Shown here piece after piece: positions 26,141 through 35,049 of a stretch of DNA of 64,000 nucleotides. The translations under genes and the position numbers were made by a program. The stretch comes from Nocardioidaceae bacterium SCSIO 66511. Lineage in GTDB: Bacteria > Actinomycetota > Actinomycetes > Propionibacteriales > Nocardioidaceae. The stretch spans positions 4,464,001 through 4,528,000 of the forward strand of contig CP095846.1 of assembly GCA_023100825.1 (NCBI GenBank). Direction: 5' to 3'. The notes below the pieces were generated by a model that worked only from the letters and a program-made list of their open reading frames with translations, had not been told where the DNA came from and ran no database searches. The first letter of the stretch is position 1. Each line of letters starts with the position of its first letter.

Positions 26141-26182
26141 CCGCCGATTCTCGCACCGTCGAGGCCTTGCGCGTGGACAGAC

Positions 26183-26587
26183 TCAGCCCTGCATCGCGCT
26201 GGGGTCCATCCACATGATCTCCCACTCGTGGCCGTCGAGATCCTCGAAAGCTCCGCCGTACATGAAGCCCTCGTCCTTGGTCTCACGTGACTTTCGGCCG
26301 CCCGCCTCGACCGCCTTCGAGACCACCTGGTCGACGTCCTCGCGGCTGTCTGCACTGAGCGCGAGGATGGCCTGCGCGCTGGCGGAGGTATCGGCAATCG
26401 ACTTGTCGGTGAAGGTACTGAAGAAGTCGCGGACGAGCAGCATCACGGTGGCTTGGTCGTTGACGACCATCGCGGTCGCGTTCTCGTCGGTGAAGTCTGC
26501 GTTGAACTCGAAACCGAGGGCGGTGAAGAACGCCACCGACTTATCGAGGTCTGCAACGGGCAGGTTCACAAACAGCATGCGGGACAT
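26183..26587 (-). CDS. VOC-superfamily (glyoxalase-like) protein
   Basis: 134 aa with two beta-alpha-beta-beta-beta repeats: FVNLPVADLDKSVAFFTALG and DQVVSKAVEAGGRKSRETKD, ending in FEDLDGHEWEIMWMD, which carries the metal-ligand Glu. Function is not known; such genes often sit beside SigG-like sigma factors in actinobacteria. Divergent from the sigma gene with 141 bp between, so the two may share control. Confidence 0.9.
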   Translation of the reverse strand: MSRMLFVNLPVADLDKSVAFFTALGFEFNADFTDENATAMVVNDQATVMLLVRDFFSTFTDKSIADTSASAQAILALSADSREDVDQVVSKAVEAGGRKSRETKDEGFMYGGAFEDLDGHEWEIMWMDPSAMQG

Positions 26588-26728
26588 CGGAGGATCCTTC
26601 GTTCGTTCGGTGTGCGTACGACGGGAAGACTCCCGACGCGTACGAAACTCATCGGCGAAGAGAAGTTACTCAGCAGAATCTTGTCGGGCGATACCAATTG
26701 TCGGCGGGCGCCCGTACGATCGGATGAC

Positions 26729-27727
26729 ATGTCGTCCCATGTCGTGACCGACGGTCCCACCGGACCGGTCACCGAAGAAGATCTGAACCACGCGTTCACC
26801 GCGCATCGCCGTGAGCTCACGGGTTTCTGCTACCGCATGCTCGGTGCCGGGGCCGAGGCCGAAGACGCCGTACAGGAGACGATGGTTCGCGCCTGGAAGG
26901 CGTTCGGCGACTTCGAGGGGCGGTCGTCCCTGCGGTCGTGGTTGTACCGCATCGCCAACAACGTCTGTGTCGACATGGTGCGCAGCCCGCAGCGCCGCGC
27001 ACGCCCGATGGAGATGGGGCCTGCCGGGTCGACAGATGCAGTGCTCGGAGAGCAGCTCGGAGAGCACATGTTCGTCCAACCCGTACCCGACGAGCAGGTG
27101 ATCGACCTCGACGGTGACCCCGCCGCCGTCGCGGCGGCGCGAGAGTCGATCCGCCTGGCGTTCGTCGCTGCGCTGCAGCATCTGCCCGCTCGCCAGCGCT
27201 CGGTGCTCATCCTCTGCGAGGTGCTCCGCTGGAAGGCCGCCGAGGTCGCAGAGCTCCTCGATACGAGCACTGCTTCGGTCAACAGCGCACTGCAGCGGGC
27301 TCGAGCGACACTCGCGACGGTGCAGGGCGAGCCGCTCGACCCGCGTACCGACCCCGGCCAGGCGGAGCTGCTGGCGAAGTACGTCGACGCGTTCGAGCGC
27401 TACGACATCAAGGCCTTGGTGGGCCTACTGCGCGACGACGTGGTGCTGTCGATGCCCCCGTGGGACCTGTGGCTGGAGGGCACCGACGACTTCGCAGGCT
27501 GGTTCCTCGGCCAGGGCAGCGTATGCAGAGACGGCAAGCTCATCCCGGTCGATGTCAACGGCTCGCCGGGCTTCGCGAACTACCACAAGGTCGCCGACGG
27601 GGTCTGGGACTCGTGGGCGATCCAGGTCATCGAGATCGCCGACGGCAAGATCATCGGTCATCACAACTTCATCGGCACCGAGCACTTCGAGGCGTTCGGC
27701 GTACCCCTGCGCATCGAGGCTCAGTGA
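26729..27727 (+). CDS. SigG-like sigma factor with C-terminal SnoaL-like domain
   Basis: 332 aa from ATG 26729 (the open frame extends upstream but starts in the promoter region). Sigma region 2 (GAGAEAEDAVQETMVRAWKA) and region 4 (LPARQRSVLILCEVLRWKAA) are followed by an NTF2/SnoaL-type domain (about 200-325, beginning LLAKYVDAFERYDIKALVGL). This is the large ECF type without a separate anti-sigma factor, where the C-terminal domain controls activity. Stress response is the usual theme. Confidence 0.92.
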   Translation: MSSHVVTDGPTGPVTEEDLNHAFTAHRRELTGFCYRMLGAGAEAEDAVQETMVRAWKAFGDFEGRSSLRSWLYRIANNVCVDMVRSPQRRARPMEMGPAGSTDAVLGEQLGEHMFVQPVPDEQVIDLDGDPAAVAAARESIRLAFVAALQHLPARQRSVLILCEVLRWKAAEVAELLDTSTASVNSALQRARATLATVQGEPLDPRTDPGQAELLAKYVDAFERYDIKALVGLLRDDVVLSMPPWDLWLEGTDDFAGWFLGQGSVCRDGKLIPVDVNGSPGFANYHKVADGVWDSWAIQVIEIADGKIIGHHNFIGTEHFEAFGVPLRIEAQ

Positions 27728-27763
27728 CCGATTAGTTCCGCCTCGGTCGTACGTCTATCCGGC

Positions 27764-27997
27764 GTGACGACCGATGACGCGCTCCCGTGGGCCCGGATCG
27801 TGCTCGTGGTGGGTGACCTTGAGCTGCCCGTCAAGAGCATCGACCGCGCCGTACCCTGCGACCTCGAGCTCGTCGACGACCTGCTCCGGTTCCACTTCGC
27901 CGCCAGTAGGCTCGGGCTGCCCATGCGGATCACGGACGTACACGAGGATCTGCGCGAGCTCACCGATCTCGTCGGGGTGACCGACGTGCTGCGATGA
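27764..27997 (+). CDS. Small STAS-like protein
   Basis: 77 aa (GTG 27764), 36 bp after the SigG-like gene. The pattern LVDDLLRFHFAASRLGLPM, then ITDVHEDLRELTDLVGVTD, resembles the second half of a STAS (anti-anti-sigma-like) domain, where a short helix follows RELxDLVGL. No phosphorylatable Ser/Thr is obvious. It may bind regulatory partners, but this is a similarity call by eye and the fold may be incomplete. Confidence 0.6.
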   Translation: MTTDDALPWARIVLVVGDLELPVKSIDRAVPCDLELVDDLLRFHFAASRLGLPMRITDVHEDLRELTDLVGVTDVLR

Positions 27998-28023
27998 GGA
28001 CGGGACTGCTTGTGTCTGTCGGC

Positions 28024-28800
28024 TCAGGTCAGCGCATGGACGCCGAGGCCGCTTTCGCCCGGAGCGTGCTCGTCGCGCAGCACGAGGTTGTCGTCGTAGT
28101 CGCCGCCGGTCTCCGGTCGGTAGTCGATCGGAACATCCGTCGCCAACCCGACGAGCCGCTTGCGCAGGGACGCGGCAGCGTCGGCGTACTGCTGTGCGGA
28201 GACGTGCTCCGCCCCGTGGATGCCGAGCGGCGGCATCGGGTCCATGCCGGTGTACCAGAACGTCCCGTGTAGCAAGGGGAAAAGCACCTGGTCGAGTTGG
28301 CCGCTGATCCCACGCGGCCCGAAAGTCTCCTCGGCCGCGCCGATCGTCACGACCGCGAGTCCGCGTTTGCCGCGCAACCTGCCGTCGCCATAACGGAGGT
28401 TGTGCCCTGGGTGCTCCGGATCCTGGACTCCGTACGCGAATCCCTTCACGAACACGCGGTCGATCCAGCCCTTCATGATCGCGGGCATGCCGAACCACCA
28501 CAGTGGGAACTGGAACACCACGGCGTCGGCCCATTCGAGCTTCTCGATCTCGGCGCGGATGTCAGAGCTGAGCGTCTCGGTCTGGTACGCGTGCTTCGAC
28601 GCCGGTCCGATGCGCAACCGCTCCTCGGCCACCTGCTCGGTGTAGTCGTCGCTGTCGACCGTCGGCTTCCAGTCCATCGCGTATAGATCCGACTCGCGGA
28701 CCTCGTGCCCGAGTTCGGCGAGCGTCTCGAGTCCGGCGGAGCGCAAGGCGCCATTGAGGGAACGGGCTTCGGGGTGGGCGTAGATCCATAGGACGTTCAT
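28024..28800 (-). CDS. Flavodoxin-like NAD(P)H-dependent oxidoreductase
   Basis: 258 aa from ATG 28800. Flavodoxin_2/NQO1-type: NVLWIYAHPEARSLNGAL binds the FMN/FAD phosphate, with FQFPLWWFGMPAIMKGWIDR and VTIGAAEETFGPRG. Reduces quinones or nitro compounds. Divergent from the GlxA regulator with 70 bp between them, so that regulator probably controls it. Confidence 0.92.
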   Translation of the reverse strand: MNVLWIYAHPEARSLNGALRSAGLETLAELGHEVRESDLYAMDWKPTVDSDDYTEQVAEERLRIGPASKHAYQTETLSSDIRAEIEKLEWADAVVFQFPLWWFGMPAIMKGWIDRVFVKGFAYGVQDPEHPGHNLRYGDGRLRGKRGLAVVTIGAAEETFGPRGISGQLDQVLFPLLHGTFWYTGMDPMPPLGIHGAEHVSAQQYADAAASLRKRLVGLATDVPIDYRPETGGDYDDNLVLRDEHAPGESGLGVHALT

Positions 28801-28836
28801 GGGATAGATCCTGGTCGGACGAGCTCGGCACAACAA

Positions 28837-28850
28837 TGGCTTGATAGCCA
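28837..28850. promoter_or_regulatory. Candidate operator between oxidoreductase and GlxA regulator
   Basis: Perfect palindrome TGGCT-TGAT-AGCCA in the 70-bp divergent intergenic region. It is the natural place for the neighbouring AraC/GlxA protein to act. Inferred. Confidence 0.45.
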
Positions 28851-28870
28851 ACATGTGCAAGAATCAGGCC

Positions 28871-29839
28871 ATGCACAGGGTCGTCGTACTCGCCCGACAC
28901 GGAGTGATGCCGCTCGAGCTCGGGCTCGTACACCAGATCTTCGGCGCGGCGAAGACCGCCGACGGAAGTCGGCTGTACGAGGTCATCACCTGCACGCCGA
29001 CACCCGGTCAGGTGCGGACCAACGCCGACTTCGCCATCGAGGTCGACCACGGACCCGAAGCGATCGACTCCGCAGATACCGTCGTGGTGCCCGCGTCCTA
29101 TGAGTACGACAACCAACCCGGCGGTTCAGTAGTCACCGCCGATGTCGCCGACGCGCTCGATCGGGTACGCCCCGGCACCAGGCTCGCCTCGATCTGTACG
29201 GGCAGCTTCTTGCTGGCGGCCGTCGGCCTGCTCGACGGCCGGCCGGCAACCACGCACTGGCAGTCTGCCGAGCGGTTCCGTGCACAGTTTCCCAAGGTGC
29301 GACTCGACCCAGACGTGCTGTACACCGACGACGGCGACGTACTCACGTCCGCAGGCGAGGCGTCCGGCATCGACCTCTGCCTCCATCTGATTCGTCGCGA
29401 CCACGGCAGCGCCGTTGCGAACGCCGCCGCTCGCTCCAACGTCGTGCCCCCGCACCGCGACGGCGGCCAGGCGCAGTACATAAGGCGACCGGTCCACGAA
29501 CCAGAGCAAGCATCAACCGGCGCAGCCCGCCAGTGGGCGCTCGCAAATCTCGACCGCCCGTTGTCACTTCGTGAGCTGGCAATGCAGGAGTCGATGAGCG
29601 TACGTACGTTCACCCGGCGCTTCCGCGAGGAGGTCGGGCTTTCGCCCGGTCAGTGGCTTGCACAGCAACGGCTCGACAGAGCACGCGAGCTGCTCGAGCA
29701 AACGGATCTGCCGATCGACACCGTGGCCGCACAAGCGGGGTTCGGTACGGGGACCTCCCTGCGGCAACAACTGCATGCCACTCTGGGGGTCTCGCCCCGT
29801 GCATACCGACGGACGTTCCGGGTACCCGTCACGCCGTGA
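28871..29839 (+). CDS. GlxA-family transcriptional regulator (DJ-1/PfpI plus AraC domains)
   Basis: 322 aa from ATG 28871; ATG 28853 is possible. Residues about 1-180 form a DJ-1/PfpI amidotransferase-like domain with the elbow SICTGSFLLAAVGLLDG. Residues about 210-315 form two AraC helix-turn-helix units (MSVRTFTRRFREEVGLSPGQ and DLPIDTVAAQAGFGTGTSLR). Such proteins sense small nitrogenous or quaternary-amine ligands. It probably controls the divergent flavodoxin-like oxidoreductase gene. Confidence 0.9.
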   Translation: MHRVVVLARHGVMPLELGLVHQIFGAAKTADGSRLYEVITCTPTPGQVRTNADFAIEVDHGPEAIDSADTVVVPASYEYDNQPGGSVVTADVADALDRVRPGTRLASICTGSFLLAAVGLLDGRPATTHWQSAERFRAQFPKVRLDPDVLYTDDGDVLTSAGEASGIDLCLHLIRRDHGSAVANAAARSNVVPPHRDGGQAQYIRRPVHEPEQASTGAARQWALANLDRPLSLRELAMQESMSVRTFTRRFREEVGLSPGQWLAQQRLDRARELLEQTDLPIDTVAAQAGFGTGTSLRQQLHATLGVSPRAYRRTFRVPVTP

Positions 29840-29851
29840 ACATCCGTGGGA

Positions 29852-30049
29852 TCACAGTGCGAGGTGGAGGCGGAGCGCGTCATCGAGCATCGTCATCGAC
29901 GCGTCCGATACGAGGCCCACGGCCGGGCCCAGGCGTTCGGCGTGCGATTTGCGCCATCGTTGCTCACGATCACCGTTGGCCGACGCTTATCGGATTCCGA
30001 CCCCACGAACCGGCGCGAGGTCAGCGATCCGTACTTCCCCGCGTCGCAT
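29852..30049 (-). pseudogene. Broken mazF toxin gene
   Basis: The ATG at 30049 overlaps the stop of the MazE-like gene (TGATG) and gives MRRGEVRIADLAPVRG, a clear MazF N-terminus. A one-base insertion near 29998-30000 then causes a stop. In the +1 frame the next MazF block continues (ESDKRRPTVIVSNDGANRT). After that about 40 residues of the middle are missing, and the C-terminus (GLVSDASMTMLDDALRLHLA) resumes in the ATG frame to the stop at 29852. Length is 198 bp against about 330 for intact genes. No functional toxin can be made. Confidence 0.85.
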
Positions 30050-30264
30050 CAGCGAGCAAGCCCGTCGCCGACTGCGCTCTCCCACGTCTCGGAGTCCTCA
30101 GACCATTCGGCCGAGGCCCGCTCGTATGCATCGGCGAGCTCGGAGGACCGCAGCAGGAGGAGTGCCCGGCGTAGCACGGCGGACCGCGATCCGGTCTCGT
30201 GCTTACGTGCGTACTCGTCGATGAATGCGACATCCTCCTCAGGAATGCTGATGCCGAGCTTCAT
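30049..30264 (-). CDS. MazE-like ribbon-helix-helix antitoxin, orphan
   Basis: 71 aa from ATG 30264. MKLGISIPEEDVAFIDEYAR is the RHH DNA-binding strand and first helix, SRSAVLRRALLLLRSSEL the second helix, and the acidic tail (EWSEDSETWESAVGDGL) is the toxin-binding part. Intact and in the normal order before mazF, but its toxin partner is a pseudogene. It may now only regulate its own promoter or neutralise a MazF encoded elsewhere. Confidence 0.85.
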   Translation of the reverse strand: MKLGISIPEEDVAFIDEYARKHETGSRSAVLRRALLLLRSSELADAYERASAEWSEDSETWESAVGDGLAR

Positions 30265-30296
30265 ACCGGCAATGCTACTCCGGTCATACCCGCGGA

Positions 30297-31604
30297 TCAT
30301 TGGGCTGCGGTGACGTTCTTGTGCGCGTTCAGACTGGCGAGATCGGCCGCCGCTCGGCCGGCCGCCAGACCCTCGGCATTGCTGACCGATGAGCGTCTGC
30401 CCTTGCTGAGGTGCGGGAACAGGTCGGCGCACGCCGCATCGACCTGGGCTTCGTGACGTCTGAGTACCGGCACCAGTGCCTTCTCGTCGCCGGTCTCGCG
30501 CACGACCTCGGCGGCCGCTGCGCGTAGGCGCTGACCGATGCGGTCCGCGTACGCGAGCAGGAACGAACGTCGGAACGATCGGGTGCGCGACGTGCCCCAC
30601 CCGTCACTTCGACTCCCGTGCGCGAGCATCGCCGTCTGCGCTTGCACGAGCAGCGATGCGGTCATCAGCTCGACCGCGTCGATATCGCCGGCCGCACCGA
30701 GCACCGTCACGAACTCCAACTTCTCGGTGAACACCGCGCGGCAGCGATTGGCCATGGACACCTGGTGGATCAGATCGGCCTTCGCGGAAACGTACGGCGC
30801 GTCTATCCAGATGCGCCGCACGCTCACGCGGCTCCGATCGGCATCGTCGACCGGCTCGTCGAGCAACTGGGTGAGCGCGTACCGGCTGATCAGCTCCTGC
30901 GCCTTCGCCGACAGCGCCTCGGCTTCTTCAGCCGATTCGGTCGACTCTGCCTTCGCAAGGAGCGCACGTACGCGCGTCAGGTGTTTGGAGCTGGACGCCG
31001 CAGCCTCACCCGACCGGCCGGTTCGCGATGAGCCCAAGATCGTGACCGTGTGCTCGATCGGAGGAAGCGCCACGAGAACCGCGAGAAGCCCGAAGACGAT
31101 CGTCAGGTCGGATGGCGACAGCAACTCCGGTGTCTTCGGGTGGGGGAGTCGGTTGAGGTCGTCGTACCACGACGGCGAGCTCGGTCCGCCAGCATGCCTC
31201 TCGGTCTCGGCATGCAGTAGCCAAGACAGGATCGGCAGCTGTTGCTCCTCGCCCCGGCGTCGGACCACCTCGTACAGGTCCGTCGGCGCCCAGCCGCTCT
31301 CCACGGCCGACGCGAGCACGTAACTGAGGCAGTCGGTGATCGCATCGCTCATCACCTCGCGACCGGTGCGGCTCGCGAGCTTCACCACCGCATCGGCCAC
31401 GTCTTTGGCGATCCGCGGCGACCGCTGCACCTCGATGACCACCCACGACAGCACGGTCTTGGCGATGGCCGGACCGTCCATACCGACGAAAGGATCCTCG
31501 AACTCTGGTGGCCGCGCACGGCTGTTCTCGGATGCCGGATCGTCATCGACCCGCGCCCGACCTGGCGCCGATCGCGGCCGCCGGTGTCTCGCTCCCAATG
31601 CCAT
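30297..31604 (-). CDS. DUF2786 domain-containing protein
   Basis: 435 aa. A DUF2786 block starts near residue 205 (KHLTRVRALLAKAESTESAE, followed by ALSAKAQELISRYAL), with downstream conserved segments (IWIDAPYVSAKADLIHQVS, RSFRRSFLLAYADRIGQRL). Function of the family is unknown; it is common in actinobacteria. Cytoplasmic, no signal peptide. It lies 32 bp upstream of the antitoxin gene on the same strand. Confidence 0.85.
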   Translation of the reverse strand: MALGARHRRPRSAPGRARVDDDPASENSRARPPEFEDPFVGMDGPAIAKTVLSWVVIEVQRSPRIAKDVADAVVKLASRTGREVMSDAITDCLSYVLASAVESGWAPTDLYEVVRRRGEEQQLPILSWLLHAETERHAGGPSSPSWYDDLNRLPHPKTPELLSPSDLTIVFGLLAVLVALPPIEHTVTILGSSRTGRSGEAAASSSKHLTRVRALLAKAESTESAEEAEALSAKAQELISRYALTQLLDEPVDDADRSRVSVRRIWIDAPYVSAKADLIHQVSMANRCRAVFTEKLEFVTVLGAAGDIDAVELMTASLLVQAQTAMLAHGSRSDGWGTSRTRSFRRSFLLAYADRIGQRLRAAAAEVVRETGDEKALVPVLRRHEAQVDAACADLFPHLSKGRRSSVSNAEGLAAGRAAADLASLNAHKNVTAAQ

Positions 31605-31721
31605 CTCCTGTCCTCAGCGTTCGTCGGGCAGATTAGTGGCCTGCACTTCGCTCGGGTCGGCAGTGAGCGCCGAACTGTGGATCGCGGGTCGCCTGTGGAC
31701 GAGGAGTGGTCGGAACGCAGA

Positions 31722-31750
31722 ACGCCCGCCCCGGATCGCGGGACGGGCGT
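31722..31750. terminator. Hairpin after the small lipoprotein gene
   Basis: Arms 31722-31733 and 31739-31750 pair with one wobble/mismatch around a 5-nt loop; GC-rich, no T-run. It lies 20 bp past the stop of the minus-strand lipoprotein gene. Confidence 0.6.
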
Positions 31751-31769
31751 CGTACGTCAGGCGCGACGG

Positions 31770-32072
31770 TCAGTCGCAGTTCTCGTCGACGTACTCCGTG
31801 ATGTTGGTCGACGCAGACGAGACCTCCTCCGGGTCCATCTCGGAGACGGACTCGGGGTCGTTGACGACGTCGCGAAGCAGTTCCATGTCGTCCTTGATCT
31901 CATCGGGCGCAGCGTCGACCGCATCGTCGATCGCGTCCTTGGTCTCGCTGGACTCGGGGTCGAACGAATCTAGATCGCCGCCGGCGTCACAGAAGTCGTC
32001 TCCGCCACCACAAGCGGTCAAAGTACCTGCGGCCATGATTGCCGCGGCAACTGCCAGTCCTGCTCGACGCAT
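31770..32072 (-). CDS. Small acidic lipoprotein
   Basis: 100 aa. Signal with lipobox TLTAC (lipidated Cys near residue 21), followed by a very acidic, helical mature part with two more cysteines (FCDAGG and the terminal NCD) that may pair. No recognised domain. Exported and membrane-tethered. ATG 32072. Confidence 0.78.
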   Translation of the reverse strand: MRRAGLAVAAAIMAAGTLTACGGGDDFCDAGGDLDSFDPESSETKDAIDDAVDAAPDEIKDDMELLRDVVNDPESVSEMDPEEVSSASTNITEYVDENCD

Positions 32073-32234
32073 GCGTGTATCTCCTCAGTAGCTAAGTGGG
32101 TTTACGGCCTGCGCCGTATCCGGGCTCGATCGGCCCGGCGAACACTGTAGATGCTGAGGCACCCGGCCGGGTTCCCGGGGAAGGCGAGATGAACAGCGAG
32201 CGTACGTTCGCCGACTCACCGGATCTCATAGCAA

Positions 32235-32276
32235 AGGTCCGCTCTGCATGGCCAAGCTGCCATGCAGAGCGGACCT
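32235..32276. terminator. Perfect 18-bp hairpin after the aldehyde dehydrogenase gene
   Basis: Arms 32235-32252 and 32259-32276 are exact reverse complements with a 6-nt loop. It ends the four-gene catabolic operon on the minus strand. Its arm GTCCGCTCTGCATGGC matches 14 of 16 bases of an arm of the hairpin at 41147-41200. No T-tract. Confidence 0.78.
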
Positions 32277-32309
32277 CTACCAGGTGAAGCTGGTGAACGA
32301 CCAGCCGAA

Positions 32310-33848
32310 TCAGACCGTGAAGTCGACTCCCTGTGCGAGCGGCAGCTCGCCGGAGTAGTTGACGGTGTTGGTCGCGCGGCGCATGTACGCACGCCACGCA
32401 TCCGAACCCGACTCGCGGCCGCCGCCGGTGTGCTTCTCGCCGCCGAACGCGCCGCCGATCTCGGCGCCGGACGTGCCGATGTTGACGTTCACGATGCCGC
32501 AGTCGGCGCCCTCTGCCGAGACGAACTTCTCGGCCTCGGCTTGATCTTGGGTGAAGATGCTCGCCGACAGGCCCTGTGGCACGTCGTTCTGCAGGGCGAT
32601 CGCCTCGTCGAGATCGTCATACGGCAGGACGTACAGTAGCGGCGCGAAGGTCTCGTCGCGCACGATCGGAGCCTGCTGGTCGATGCGTACGATCGCCGGC
32701 TCGGCGTAGTAGGCGTTGGGAGCCGCGTCTTCGAGGCGACGGCCGCCGCCGACGATGAGCGAGCCACCGGCGTCCTTAGCGGAGTCGATCGCGCGGGTCA
32801 TCTTCTCGTACGCCTGCTGGTGGATCATCGGGCCGACGAGGGTGCCGTCGGCCATCGGATCACCGATCGGCAGCCGCGAGTACGCGCCGGCGAGACGCTC
32901 GCTCAGATCGTCGACGACACTGCGGTGCGCGATGACGCGACGCATCGTCGTGCAGCGCTGCCCGGCAGTGCCTGCAGCGGAGAACACGATGCCGCGCATG
33001 GTCAGGTCGAGGTCGGCCGACGGCGTCACGATGGCAGCGTTGTTGCCACCGAGCTCGAGCAGCGAACGTCCGAACCTCTCGGCGACCCTCGGGCCGACGA
33101 TGTTGCCCATGCGGGTCGAGCCGGTCGCGCTCACCAGCGCGACGCCCGGATCGTCGACCAGCGTCTGGCCGACCTCCTGCGCACCGATCACGAGCTGGCT
33201 CACGTACTGAGGAGCGCCGACCTCGCGCACGGCGCGGTCCAACAGGGCCGCGCAAGCGGCCGACGTCATCGGCGTGAGCTCCGACGGCTTCCAGATCACC
33301 GGGTCACCGCAGACGAGGGCAACGGCGGTGTTCCACGACCAGACGGCCGCCGGGAAGTTGAACGCGCTGATGACGCCGACGACGCCGAGCGGGTGCCAGG
33401 TCTCCATCAGGCGGTGACCCGGGCGCTCAGACGGCATCGTGCTGCCGCCGATCTGACGCGAGAGACCGACCGCGAAGTCGCAGATGTCGATCATCTCTTG
33501 GACCTCGCCACGAGCCTCCGAGGTGATCTTGCCGACCTCGAGACTGATGAACGTGGCGATGTCGTCCTTGTGCTCGACGAGCAGCTCACCGAAACGCTTG
33601 ACGAGCGCACCGCGTACCGGTGCCGGTACGACGCGCCACTGCTTGAAGGCGTCTTGCGCACGCTCAACGGCCTGCTTGACGGCGGTCTCGTCCTCGTAAG
33701 CGACGGAGAACACCGGCTCACCGTTGATCGGCGAACGGTTCGTGACGTCGCTTCCCAGCGCGTCGGCGTCGACACCGCAGCGGTCGAGCGTCGTACGGGC
33801 GATCTCCGTAAGCCGCTCCGAAGTCGGAAGGGTGGTTGGCGGTGTCAC
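32310..33848 (-). CDS. ALDH7-type aldehyde dehydrogenase (aminoadipate-semialdehyde dehydrogenase-like)
   Basis: 512 aa from GTG 33848 (GAGGAG 5-6 nt upstream). The catalytic Cys is in AAGTAGQRCTTMRR, the form typical of antiquitin/ALDH7, whose substrate is alpha-aminoadipic semialdehyde (in equilibrium with piperideine-6-carboxylate). ELGGNNAAIV contains the general base Glu. Last gene of an operon with an FAD amine oxidase, HglS and an amino-acid dehydrogenase, all fitting lysine/pipecolate breakdown. A weak operator-like sequence TGGTATAGCAAAT lies at 33865-33877. Confidence 0.93.
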   Translation of the reverse strand: MTPPTTLPTSERLTEIARTTLDRCGVDADALGSDVTNRSPINGEPVFSVAYEDETAVKQAVERAQDAFKQWRVVPAPVRGALVKRFGELLVEHKDDIATFISLEVGKITSEARGEVQEMIDICDFAVGLSRQIGGSTMPSERPGHRLMETWHPLGVVGVISAFNFPAAVWSWNTAVALVCGDPVIWKPSELTPMTSAACAALLDRAVREVGAPQYVSQLVIGAQEVGQTLVDDPGVALVSATGSTRMGNIVGPRVAERFGRSLLELGGNNAAIVTPSADLDLTMRGIVFSAAGTAGQRCTTMRRVIAHRSVVDDLSERLAGAYSRLPIGDPMADGTLVGPMIHQQAYEKMTRAIDSAKDAGGSLIVGGGRRLEDAAPNAYYAEPAIVRIDQQAPIVRDETFAPLLYVLPYDDLDEAIALQNDVPQGLSASIFTQDQAEAEKFVSAEGADCGIVNVNIGTSGAEIGGAFGGEKHTGGGRESGSDAWRAYMRRATNTVNYSGELPLAQGVDFTV

Positions 33849-33888
33849 AGGCTCCTCCTCGAGCTGGTATAGCAAATAGTGGATTCGT

Positions 33889-35049
33889 TCATACGATGTT
33901 GGTCTCCGGACGTAGGCCTGCGCGCGCAAATCTGCTCGCGTCGAGGCCGCCGACGTCGACGAAGGGTTCGTTTCCAAGATAGATGTCGCGCATGACCTCG
34001 CCAACCGCCGGTCCCATCAGGAACCCGTGACCGGAGAAGCCGGTTGCGTACAGGAACCGACTCACTTCGGCCGCCTCACCGATGAGTGCATTGTGGTCGG
34101 GCGTCTCCTCGTAGAGTCCGGCCCATCCGCTGGCCAGTCCGACGTCGCTCAGGCCGGGCGCTCGGCGCTCGATCGCCTCACCGAGCCGCGGCAGCCAGTC
34201 CTGGCTCTGCGAGAGCTTGAAGCCGGGCGTCTCGTCCGGATCGGACATACCCATCAACAGGCCGTCACCCTCGCCGTGGAAGTAGAAGCTGGTCGCGAAG
34301 TCGATCGTGAACGGCAGGTCAGGCGGCAGATCGGCGATCGCCTCCGAAATCAGGATCTGCCGGCGTAACGGCGTCACCGGCAGATCGACACCGGCCCAGG
34401 CACCGATCTGCTGCGCCCACGCGCCGGCCGCGCAGACAACGGTCGCGCATTCGATCCGCCCGGCTTCGGTACGCACGGCGCGGATGTGTCCGCCGTCGAC
34501 GTCGATGCCCGTCGCGGCGCACGAGGTGGCAATGCGTACGCCGAGCCGTCGCGCCGCCGAGGCGTACCCGAGCACGACCGACTCGGGTGTGCAGTGCCCG
34601 TCGTTGGGACCGTACGCAGCGGCGAGCAAACCTTCGGTGGAGATCAGCGGCGAGAGCTTCTTCGCCTCGTCGACGTCGATCATCCGAGTCTGTACGCCGA
34701 GCTCGTTCTGCAGTGCGACGTTGCGCTCGAACGTCGCCACGGCATCGGGCGAGTCGAGCAGGAACAGATACCCCACCTGATGCAGGTCGATCTGCTGGCC
34801 GAAGATCGCCTCGAAGTTCTCGAAGGTCTCCAGGCTGCGTGCGCCGAGAACGATGTTGACCTCGTCGGAGAACTGCGCCCGCACACCACCGGCCGCCTTG
34901 CACGTCGAGCCCGAACCCAGCGCGTCCTTTTCGACCAGCACCACATCGCGTACGCCCGCCTTCGCGAGGTGGTACGCCGTGCTGAGGCCCATGACGCCGC
35001 CGCCGATGACGACGACATCGGCGTGTGAAGGCAGATCCTGGCGAGTCAT
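33889..35049 (-). CDS. FAD-dependent amine/amino-acid oxidase (DAO family), possible pipecolate oxidase
   Basis: 386 aa. N-terminal dinucleotide motif VVVIGGGVMGLSTAYHLAKA and C-terminal FAD-contact region ATGFSGHGFLMGPAVGEVM, as in sarcosine oxidase beta/DadA/AmaA relatives. Its start overlaps the HglS stop by ATGA. In this setting oxidation of L-pipecolate (or another secondary amine) to piperideine-6-carboxylate would feed the ALDH7 enzyme. The substrate assignment is inferred from context. Confidence 0.9.
   Translation of the reverse strand: MTRQDLPSHADVVVIGGGVMGLSTAYHLAKAGVRDVVLVEKDALGSGSTCKAAGGVRAQFSDEVNIVLGARSLETFENFEAIFGQQIDLHQVGYLFLLDSPDAVATFERNVALQNELGVQTRMIDVDEAKKLSPLISTEGLLAAAYGPNDGHCTPESVVLGYASAARRLGVRIATSCAATGIDVDGGHIRAVRTEAGRIECATVVCAAGAWAQQIGAWAGVDLPVTPLRRQILISEAIADLPPDLPFTIDFATSFYFHGEGDGLLMGMSDPDETPGFKLSQSQDWLPRLGEAIERRAPGLSDVGLASGWAGLYEETPDHNALIGEAAEVSRFLYATGFSGHGFLMGPAVGEVMRDIYLGNEPFVDVGGLDASRFARAGLRPETNIV

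Noticed and set aside
30049-30600. 183-codon version of the antitoxin gene
   Set aside because: The upstream part overlaps the DUF2786 gene in antisense and has no domain; the RHH motif begins exactly at ATG 30264.
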